The translations under genes were made by a program, and so were the position numbers. The notes under the pieces were generated by a model, which saw nothing but the letters and a program-made list of their open reading frames with translations, ran no database searches and was not told the DNA's origin. Of a stretch of DNA of 47,640 nucleotides, positions 8,112-15,541 are shown piece by piece (the first letter of the stretch is position 1; each line of letters opens with the position of its first letter). This DNA is from an uncultured Bacteroidota bacterium (GTDB taxonomy: Bacteria; Bacteroidota; Bacteroidia; Flavobacteriales; Flavobacteriaceae), in contig CACASE010000010.1 in assembly GCA_902535165.1 (NCBI GenBank), positions 1 to 47,640 of the forward strand. Reading direction: 5' to 3'.

Positions 8112-10010
8112 TTACTCAAAACCATCAAAACCACAATCAAAACAATAAGCAGCTACATATCTGTCTTTTTGAGAAAGAAACATTCTTTTCAGACCACTAA
8201 ATTCTTTCAAAAAACTTTGCACTTCAATTGGTAGCAGATCTTCCAACGAGCTTAAATAATCCTCAAACTCTACTTCATTATTATAAGAAAAAACCTTATA
8301 GTCTTCCAGCTCAAGTTTTGACGCCATAGAGTCAACAGCATTATTTAAAGTACCTAATTTGTCAACCAAACCTAATTCAAGAGCAGCATCACCTCTCCAT
8401 ATTCTTCCGCCCGCAAAACTAAGAACCTCAGAAAACTCCAGCCCTCTATTATTGGCAACCTTAGTTACAAAGTTTTTATAGATATTTTCTGTGTTTTCTC
8501 TGAACTGCTTATTGAGGTCTTTGTTCACACCCCTGCTTAAATCATAAATGTCACCAGCTTTTGTCATGCTTACTCCGTCATAGTTCATCCCAGCCCACTT
8601 TTCTAATGGAGAAAAATCAGGAATAATACTGTAGACACCAATAGACCCAGTCAAAGTAGTTTCTTCAGCCCAAATTTCTTCAGATGTAGTGGTAACCCAA
8701 ACCCCTCCAGAAGCAGCTATGTCTCCCATTGAGGTCATTACGGGTCTGCCAGTAGATTGAAATTCCTCTAAAGCATTTGTAATCATGGACGATGCGTAGA
8801 CATCTCCGCCAGGGCTATTTACCCTTAATACTATACCCTTTACGTTTTTATCATCTCTAGCCTTGTTTATGTTATCCACAATGCCTCCTGAGCCAGCAAT
8901 ATTATAACCTATATTCCCAGTAACAATTGCGCCTTCGACATGAATTATAGCAATTTTATTTTTCTCTTGAGCTTTCTTTTTTTCACTATCTATATCTTCA
9001 TCCTTAAGGGTGGATAAATATTCACTTCCTGTTATTCCCTCTGGACGCTCATATTCCCTTTCTTTTTCTTCTTCCTCATCCTCTTCTTCCTTCTCTTCTT
9101 TCTCGTCTTCTTCCTCATTTCCATATTTTTCAACCAGATAGTTTCTGATTTCTTGTTTTGTCATTAGTTTGTCAACAAGACCAATTGCAAGTGCAGTTTC
9201 ATTATCATTTCCACCATTTTCACTTACCAGCAAATGATAGTTGTCTCCGATATATTGAATTTTTCCTGCCTCAAAATCTCTTGCAGCCTCCATTTTACTT
9301 TTATATTTTTCCCAAATCGGAGTTACAAACTCTAGCCAAGCGAGCTTGTCTGTTTCAGACATGTCATTCCTTGTATACCCCTCAGGCCCTGATTTAAAAT
9401 CGCCGGCAGCATAGACGTTCATGTTTACTTTAATGTTTCCAAAGAAATCTTTTTGATATTGTCTAACCCTACTAAACCCAAATGGTCGAACAGAACCATA
9501 GGAGTCTCTCTCTAAAATTAGCTCATTTGCTTGTGAAGCAAGGAGGTATCCTGTTGTTCCAAGACCACTTGTATAAGCAACAATCTCTTTTCCGTTTTCT
9601 CTTGCCCCTTTCAAGGCATCTGCTATTTTTAAAGCAGAAGTGTAATAAGCCCTTAACCCATCAACATCAAGATAAATAGCCTTAAGGTTGTCATCTACAC
9701 CTGCACTATCAATAACTTTTAAAATATCTTCTAACTCAATTTGATTGGTGGAGCCTCCAAAAATCTCAAATTCTTTAAAAGGATCGTCCCTGGTGATTGC
9801 CTTATCAACAATAACTCCTTTTGGTTCCAGGTACAATATCTTGTCTTTCGTCTCAATTTTGTCAGATTCAAACACTGATATTATACTAGACAAAATACCT
9901 ATTACTATTATTAATAAGAAAAAAGCTGTAATGCTGTTTACAAAAAGCCGTCTAAATCTGCTTAGCAGCTGATCTATAAACGACATCATATTTTTAATTT
10001 TTTTAATCAT
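8112..10010 (-). CDS. sppA: Signal peptide peptidase SppA, 67K type, with acidic linker
   Basis: A membrane-anchored serine/lysine protease (family S49) that degrades cleaved signal peptides. The 632-residue chain has a cytosolic N-terminus, one transmembrane segment (about 26-46) and two homologous domains, the double-length 67K architecture. The general-base lysine is Lys206 in AAGDFKSGPEG, and the nucleophile is Ser434 in MGDIAASGG, so both catalytic residues are present. Between the domains, residues about 299-322 are almost entirely Glu/Asp/Lys, an unusual acidic linker encoded by a pyrimidine-rich DNA tract. The tail ends in AAYCFDCGFDGFE with two cysteines. The gene is a single transcription unit, divergent from the S9 peptidase. 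Confidence 0.94.
   Translation of the reverse strand: MIKKIKNMMSFIDQLLSRFRRLFVNSITAFFLLIIVIGILSSIISVFESDKIETKDKILYLEPKGVIVDKAITRDDPFKEFEIFGGSTNQIELEDILKVIDSAGVDDNLKAIYLDVDGLRAYYTSALKIADALKGARENGKEIVAYTSGLGTTGYLLASQANELILERDSYGSVRPFGFSRVRQYQKDFFGNIKVNMNVYAAGDFKSGPEGYTRNDMSETDKLAWLEFVTPIWEKYKSKMEAARDFEAGKIQYIGDNYHLLVSENGGNDNETALAIGLVDKLMTKQEIRNYLVEKYGNEEEDEKEEKEEEDEEEEKEREYERPEGITGSEYLSTLKDEDIDSEKKKAQEKNKIAIIHVEGAIVTGNIGYNIAGSGGIVDNINKARDDKNVKGIVLRVNSPGGDVYASSMITNALEEFQSTGRPVMTSMGDIAASGGVWVTTTSEEIWAEETTLTGSIGVYSIIPDFSPLEKWAGMNYDGVSMTKAGDIYDLSRGVNKDLNKQFRENTENIYKNFVTKVANNRGLEFSEVLSFAGGRIWRGDAALELGLVDKLGTLNNAVDSMASKLELEDYKVFSYNNEVEFEDYLSSLEDLLPIEVQSFLKEFSGLKRMFLSQKDRYVAAYCFDCGFDGFE
9054..9122. 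repeat. Polypyrimidine/polypurine tract inside sppA
   Basis: The plus strand carries 69 bases of C and T with only three purines (at 9078, 9105 and 9117). It encodes, on the opposite strand, the Glu/Asp/Lys linker of SppA. Such tracts can slip during replication and can adopt triplex structure; neither is demonstrated here. Confidence 0.85.
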
Positions 10011-10134
10011 GTTTCTTTTTTAATATGAATTTAATTCCAAAATGTTCTCTGAAGGGAGGCTTATTTTAAAAACAAATCGAATTTAATAAAAATAAGACGA
10101 ATGAAAAAGTTTCAAACTTTTATTAGATTTAAGC

Positions 10135-12546
10135 ATGAAAAATTTTTACACCCTTGCAATCTTTTTAATTGCGTTTTCAATAAATGCTCAAGAAAACATA
10201 AAATATCAAAAACCATCTAAAGAAATTTTAGATTTAGTTGAGTATGAAAGACCACCCTCTGTTCAATATGATGAAGAAAAGAACTACATGGTTTTTTTAT
10301 ACAGAGACAACTATAAATCTATTTCAGATTTGTCTGAAAAGGAGTTAAGATTGGGGGGCTTAAGAATTAATCCAAAAACAAACATTGGAAGTAGAGTTAC
10401 CTTTTATAATAATGTAAAAATTAAAAAACTAAAGGAAAAAAACGGATCGGTTAATCAGGTTTCAGGCTTACCAGACAACCCAAAACTAACCAACTTTACA
10501 TGGTCTCCTGATGAAACTAAAATTGCATTAACCAATACAACAGAAAAAGGAGTAGAGCTTTGGGTTTTTGATCTTGAAACAGCAAGCGTATTTAAATTGA
10601 CAGACGCAATATTAAACGCCAATATAGGAGGGGTCATTAACTGGCAGCCAGACAGTCAGTCAATGCTGGTTAAAACACTTTCACAAAACAGAAAACCGTT
10701 AATAGATACAAGCTCTATAGTTCCTGATGGGCCAACAGTTTCAAACAACTATGGAGCAAAAGCGCAAAACAGAACCTACCAAGACCTTTTGAAAAACAAA
10801 TCTGACGAACATAACTTTGAACAGCTTGCAACCTCATCTATATACAAAGTATCACTTAATGGCACCAAAGAAAAATGGCTTGATGACGCCATGTATAGAA
10901 CAATTTCTTTTTCACCGGATGGAAATTATGTAATGGTTTCACAAATAAAAAAACCATTTTCATACTTAGTAACATATGGAAGATTCCCCTCTCAAACAGA
11001 CGTGTTTAATAAGGAAGGAGAGCTGGTAACAAACCTTTTAGATGTGCCTTTAATTGAAGAGCTGCCAAAAGGACGAATGTCAACAACAACAGGCAAAAGA
11101 AGCTACAGCTGGAGAGCAGATAAGCCTTCAACATTAATTTATGTAAAAGCTTTAGACAATGGAGATCCAGCAATTAAAACAGAATATAGAGATGAGGTTT
11201 TTGAGATAGACGCACCTTTTAGCGGAGAAGGAAAAAGCTTGGTAAAAACCACAAATAGATTTAGTGGAATTGACTGGGGGACTGAAAGCATGGCTATTGT
11301 TTATGATTATTGGTGGGACACAAGAAACAGAAAAGCATATATTTTTAATCCCTCAAACCCAAACTTAAAACCTAAAACCCTATATGACAGAAACTATCAA
11401 GATATATACAGTGACCCAGGGAGTTTTTTAAAAACTAGAAATACATTTAACAAAAGCGTTTTGATGCTTCACAAAGGAAGCGCATTTCTTAGAGGAGCAG
11501 GGTTCAGCGAGGAGGGACAGTTTCCGTTTATTGACAAAGTAAATATTACATCCCTAAACAAATCAAGGGTTTACCAGTCAAAATATACAGACAAAGTAGA
11601 GGCTATCCAAGATTATAATCCTGCCACTAATGAATTGATAGTGAGAATAGAATCACCGACTGAATATCCAAACTATTATTCAAAAAAAACAAACGGCAAA
11701 AGATTAACCAAAATAACAGACTTTGAAAACCCTTTTGAAGAATTACAAAATGTTAAAAAAGAAGTAATAACCTACAAAAGAGATGATGGATTAGAGCTGT
11801 CAGGAATTCTTTATTTACCTGTCAATTATGACGAAGAAAAAAAAGAAAAAGCACCAATGATTTTGTGGGCATACCCTAGGGAATTTAAAGACAGAAACAG
11901 CGCTTCGCAAAGCAATAAAAATGCTAATAGATTTACATCTCCGTATTATGGATCAATGGTCTATTGGGTCACAAAAGGTTATGTAGTTTTAGACGACGCC
12001 TCATTTCCAATTATTGGAGAAGGAGATGAAGAGCCAAACGACAGCTTTAGAAAACAATTAGTTGCAAACGGTAAGGCGGCTATTGATGCTGTTGATAAAA
12101 TGGGCTATATAGACAGGTCTAAGGTTGCTGTCGGAGGACATAGCTACGGAGCTTTTATGGTTGCAAATCTTCTTTCACATAGCAACCTTTATGCAGCTGG
12201 GATTGCTAGAAGTGGCGCCTACAACAGAACCCTTACACCATTTGGCTTTCAAAGCGAACAAAGAAGCTATTGGGAGGCCCCTAGCGTATACTATACAATG
12301 TCACCATTTATGCATGCTGAAAAAATGAAAACACCATTACTGTTGATACATGGAGAGGATGATAATAATTCAGGCACCTACCCAATGCAAAGCGAAAGGT
12401 ACTTTAATGCATTAAAAGGTCTTGGAGCAACAGTCAGACTTGTAATGTTGCCTAAAGAAAGCCACGGTTATGCATCAAAAGAAAGTATTTATCATGTTCT
12501 TTGGGAGCAAGATCAATGGCTGGAAAAATATGTAAAAAATAAATAA
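10135..12546 (+). CDS. Secreted prolyl-oligopeptidase-family serine peptidase (S9, glutamyl-endopeptidase-like)
   Basis: An 803-residue exported serine peptidase of family S9. The signal peptide (about residues 1-18) ends in the flavobacterial-style FSINAQ. Residues about 30-560 form the beta-propeller and the last 230 the alpha/beta-hydrolase domain. The catalytic triad is Ser670 in GGHSYGAFM, Asp743 in IHGEDDN and His777 in ESHGYASK. The stretch GIARSGAYNRTLTPFGFQ strongly resembles the S9D subfamily, which includes the chloroplast glutamyl endopeptidase, so cleavage after Glu is a reasonable guess. It probably works in the periplasm on peptides. Its stop TAA touches the stop of convergent rnpA. 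Confidence 0.92.
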   Translation: MKNFYTLAIFLIAFSINAQENIKYQKPSKEILDLVEYERPPSVQYDEEKNYMVFLYRDNYKSISDLSEKELRLGGLRINPKTNIGSRVTFYNNVKIKKLKEKNGSVNQVSGLPDNPKLTNFTWSPDETKIALTNTTEKGVELWVFDLETASVFKLTDAILNANIGGVINWQPDSQSMLVKTLSQNRKPLIDTSSIVPDGPTVSNNYGAKAQNRTYQDLLKNKSDEHNFEQLATSSIYKVSLNGTKEKWLDDAMYRTISFSPDGNYVMVSQIKKPFSYLVTYGRFPSQTDVFNKEGELVTNLLDVPLIEELPKGRMSTTTGKRSYSWRADKPSTLIYVKALDNGDPAIKTEYRDEVFEIDAPFSGEGKSLVKTTNRFSGIDWGTESMAIVYDYWWDTRNRKAYIFNPSNPNLKPKTLYDRNYQDIYSDPGSFLKTRNTFNKSVLMLHKGSAFLRGAGFSEEGQFPFIDKVNITSLNKSRVYQSKYTDKVEAIQDYNPATNELIVRIESPTEYPNYYSKKTNGKRLTKITDFENPFEELQNVKKEVITYKRDDGLELSGILYLPVNYDEEKKEKAPMILWAYPREFKDRNSASQSNKNANRFTSPYYGSMVYWVTKGYVVLDDASFPIIGEGDEEPNDSFRKQLVANGKAAIDAVDKMGYIDRSKVAVGGHSYGAFMVANLLSHSNLYAAGIARSGAYNRTLTPFGFQSEQRSYWEAPSVYYTMSPFMHAEKMKTPLLLIHGEDDNNSGTYPMQSERYFNALKGLGATVRLVMLPKESHGYASKESIYHVLWEQDQWLEKYVKNK

Positions 12547-12870
12547 TTAAAGCTTTTGGCTCAAACTCTCAATTCTTCTTTTTATTTCATTTGAATTAAG
12601 AATTTGCTTTGAAGTGTATATTAAAAAAAAAGAAACTCCTTTCGCTATAAACTCAGCAAGCTTTATACTTTTTGCCTGCTCTTTTACTCTCCTTTTTATA
12701 AGGTTTCTATCAACAGCTAATGGAAAGAGTTTTTTAGAGACACTTACTCCATATTTTATCTCTTCATCTTTAAAATCATAGCCCTTAAACAATAGACCAT
12801 CTGCTTTTATGGTAAAACCTTTTTCAAAAATGGTTTCAATTTTTTTTTTGTTCTTTAAGTAAAGAGCCAT
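12547..12870 (-). CDS. rnpA: Ribonuclease P protein component
   Basis: The protein subunit of RNase P, which assists the catalytic RNA in maturing tRNA 5' ends. At 107 residues it has near-normal length. The family signature appears as VDRNLIKRRVKEQ near the middle, preceded by GVSVSKKLFPLA. The start ATG overlaps the stop of the M1 peptidase gene in the form TAATG (shared A at 12870), indicating translational coupling. It is the last gene of a long minus-strand run and is not accompanied by rpmH, its usual neighbour in many bacteria. No terminator hairpin follows; its stop abuts the S9 peptidase stop. Confidence 0.93.
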   Translation of the reverse strand: MALYLKNKKKIETIFEKGFTIKADGLLFKGYDFKDEEIKYGVSVSKKLFPLAVDRNLIKRRVKEQAKSIKLAEFIAKGVSFFLIYTSKQILNSNEIKRRIESLSQKL

Positions 12871-14666
12871 TAATCAATTACTACAGAGTTATCAAGTTGG
12901 TTAACATCCGCAATTCTTTTGCTAGGATCAATTTCAATTTTTATTATTTTTTTATTTCCTTCAACCACAAACTCATATTCAGTCGAAACCCAATTCCAGG
13001 GCTCCATTAAGTATACCTCTTTGTTAAAGGATTTGTAGCCGTGCAATAAATCATTTGGTATATAGTACAGATCAGAAGAGCCGTCTTCAAAAGAAACAAC
13101 CACTTCTATAGGCATAGGAATTCTTGCTTTTCTTTTAAGCGTTATTACCCTTTCGCTTTCGAGTGAAGAAATATCAATACCATAATCTATTTTATGAGGA
13201 GTTCGTGTCCACTCGTTCAAGTACCATTCAAGCTCAAGGTCTGAAACCTTTTCAGCAACTCTTTTAAAATCATTTGGGGTAGGGTGTTTAAATTTGAACT
13301 CTTCATAATATCTTTTCAATGTTTTATCAAGATTTTCTTTGCCAATTATATATCCAAGCTGTGAAAGAAAAACAGAACCTTTACTATAGGCTGAAGCACC
13401 ATATGCGAAATTATAATCATACCTATCAGAGTGAATTGTTTGAGCCTGTTCAAAACCAGAACTAGCTAAAAGATAATATCTGTCATAACTGCTCTTGTGA
13501 GGAAATTCAGGATCTACATCGTTTACATAGTTCTCAGAAAGTGAAGTAACGTATTCTGTAAAACCTTCGTCCATCCATGCGTGCTTAGCTTCATTTGTTG
13601 CAAGAAGATGTTGAAACCATGCGTGTGCCATTTCATGAGCGGTGACACCCAACAAGCTTGGGTACGGCCTTTCACCTGTAATCATAGTACACATTGCATA
13701 CTCCATTCCGCCATCACCACCTTGGATTATTGAATATTGTTTCCAAGGATATGGGCCTATGCTTTCTTCAAAATATTTCATCAGTTTTACAGAGTCATCT
13801 TGAAGTTTTTTCCAGTCATCAACATTTACTGTTGGTTTATAAAAGAAGTGAAGATCAACTCCAGATTCAGATTTTTTAATATCATGTATATAGTCTGGGT
13901 CTGCAGCCCAAGCAAAATCATGGACATCTGGAGCATAAAACTTCCATGTGTTTGTTGCCTTTTCCTTTTCTTTAGGGGCTTTTTCTGAATATCCATGTCC
14001 AATTTCATTTGCATTAAGCAGGTATCCAGTACCGCCAACGACATAGTTTTTGTCAATAGTAATATTTACTGAATAGTTCCCCCAAACTCCATGAAATTCT
14101 CTGCCTATGTATGGGTTTGGATGCCACCCTTCAGAATCAAACTCAGCTAACTTAGGAAACCACTGTGTCATGGTCATATCAACCCCTTCTTTGTTAAGCT
14201 TCCCAGACCTTCTTATCTGCAAAGGTATTTGAGCTGTAAAAACCATTTCAAGTTTTGTTTTTTTACCCGGCAATAAAGGCTTGTTAAGTCTTGCTAGTAA
14301 AACAGTTTCGTTCACTTCAAAGTAAACATCTTTTCCGTCTTGTTTTAATGTACTAACACTGATATCCCCATAATCCTTTTCTTCTAAAGCAACTATTCTG
14401 CTTCCCACCCTTCGGTCTGGATCCCTTATTGTCCTAGATCTTACATCCATTTGGCTATTTGGTTTAAAAGCATTAAAAAACAAATGGTAATACACCTTGT
14501 TTATTGTATCATTTGAGTTGTTTGTGTAAACTATAGACTGATCCCCATCATATGTAAAGTCTGAAATATCAACGCTGATATTCATCTCATAATCAACATG
14601 TTGCTGCCAGTAATCTTGTGAGAAAGAAAGCTGAAAAAGAACTAAAGCAAATATTATTCTAACCAT
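12870..14666 (-). CDS. M1-family zinc metallopeptidase (aminopeptidase), exported
   Basis: A 598-residue gluzincin of family M1, which removes N-terminal residues from peptides. The signal peptide is short (MVRIIFALVLFQLSFSQ). An N-terminal beta domain is followed by the thermolysin-like domain. Zinc ligands are His344 and His348 of HEMAH, with Glu345 as the catalytic acid/base and Glu367 in WMDEGFTEY as third ligand at the expected spacing. The substrate-recognition GxMEN-type motif is represented by GGMEYAM. It begins 2 bp after the MBL hydrolase stop and overlaps rnpA, so all three are probably one transcript. It likely acts in the periplasm. Confidence 0.93.
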   Translation of the reverse strand: MVRIIFALVLFQLSFSQDYWQQHVDYEMNISVDISDFTYDGDQSIVYTNNSNDTINKVYYHLFFNAFKPNSQMDVRSRTIRDPDRRVGSRIVALEEKDYGDISVSTLKQDGKDVYFEVNETVLLARLNKPLLPGKKTKLEMVFTAQIPLQIRRSGKLNKEGVDMTMTQWFPKLAEFDSEGWHPNPYIGREFHGVWGNYSVNITIDKNYVVGGTGYLLNANEIGHGYSEKAPKEKEKATNTWKFYAPDVHDFAWAADPDYIHDIKKSESGVDLHFFYKPTVNVDDWKKLQDDSVKLMKYFEESIGPYPWKQYSIIQGGDGGMEYAMCTMITGERPYPSLLGVTAHEMAHAWFQHLLATNEAKHAWMDEGFTEYVTSLSENYVNDVDPEFPHKSSYDRYYLLASSGFEQAQTIHSDRYDYNFAYGASAYSKGSVFLSQLGYIIGKENLDKTLKRYYEEFKFKHPTPNDFKRVAEKVSDLELEWYLNEWTRTPHKIDYGIDISSLESERVITLKRKARIPMPIEVVVSFEDGSSDLYYIPNDLLHGYKSFNKEVYLMEPWNWVSTEYEFVVEGNKKIIKIEIDPSKRIADVNQLDNSVVID

Positions 14667-14668
14667 AA

Positions 14669-15523
14669 TTATAATTCGTTTATTGAAAAAGACTTGTCAA
14701 ATCTTATGCCTTTTTCAGTTTTTTTTAATGAAACAAGCTGATGGTGTGGATCATGCTCCATGAAAAGCAAATACTCGTTTTCATACGCTTCGTTTAGAAA
14801 ATTCGTTTTTTCAACCATTGTTATTAGTGGACGAACATCATAGCCCATAATATATGGAACTGGAATATGACCTGCTGTTGGTATTAGATCTGCTGCGTAT
14901 ACTATCTCCCGCCCTTTATGCTTTATTTTTGGAATCATTTGTTTTTCAGTATGACCATCAACACATAATATTTCTAAACCTAACTCTTCACAATAGTTAA
15001 AACCTTTAGACATATTACTTATAAACTTTAGTTGACCAGACTCTTTTATTGGAAAAAGGTTCTCGTCTAAAAAAGAAGCCTTTTCTCTAGGGTTTGGATT
15101 GGTTGCCCAATCCCAATGCTTTTCGTTAGACCAATAATTAGCATTTTTAAATAAGATATCGTAAGCCTCTTTGGAGGAATCCCAAGCTACAGCACCTCCA
15201 CAATGATCAAAATGAAGATGAGTTAGCAGAACGTCGGTTACATCATTAATACTAAATCCAGCAGAATTTATTGATTTAACCAAATTATCACTGCCCCAGC
15301 GCTTATAATATTTAAAAAACTTTTCAGATTGTTTATCGCCCATTCCTGTATCGACCAGTATGAGTTTATCGCTGTTTTCAACAAGCATACACCTAGAGGA
15401 CATTTCAATCATATTATCAGCATCTGCAGGATTGGTTTTTGTCCAGAGAGATTTTGGAACAACACCAAACATAGCACCACCATCTAATTTAAAGTTGCCA
15501 GCTTCAATTGGATAAACATTCAT
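14669..15523 (-). CDS. MBL-fold metallo-hydrolase
   Basis: A 284-residue metallo-beta-lactamase-fold hydrolase without a signal peptide. The metal-binding motif THLHFDHCGG occupies residues 101-110 (His102, His104, Asp106, His107). Further ligands are probably the His of CVDGHTEKQ and the Asp of YAADLIPTAGH. The overall arrangement resembles lactonase-like MBL proteins, but the substrate cannot be assigned. It lies 18 bp after the transporter gene and 2 bp before the M1 peptidase gene in the same run. Antibiotic hydrolysis is not suggested by anything in the sequence. Confidence 0.9.
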   Translation of the reverse strand: MNVYPIEAGNFKLDGGAMFGVVPKSLWTKTNPADADNMIEMSSRCMLVENSDKLILVDTGMGDKQSEKFFKYYKRWGSDNLVKSINSAGFSINDVTDVLLTHLHFDHCGGAVAWDSSKEAYDILFKNANYWSNEKHWDWATNPNPREKASFLDENLFPIKESGQLKFISNMSKGFNYCEELGLEILCVDGHTEKQMIPKIKHKGREIVYAADLIPTAGHIPVPYIMGYDVRPLITMVEKTNFLNEAYENEYLLFMEHDPHHQLVSLKKTEKGIRFDKSFSINEL

Positions 15524-15541
15524 AGACGTAAATGTAAAGAA

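Noticed and set aside
14669-15523. Beta-lactamase or antibiotic-resistance role for the MBL-fold protein
   Set aside because: It lacks a signal peptide and shows the lactonase-like rather than class B beta-lactamase arrangement; the fold alone does not imply resistance.
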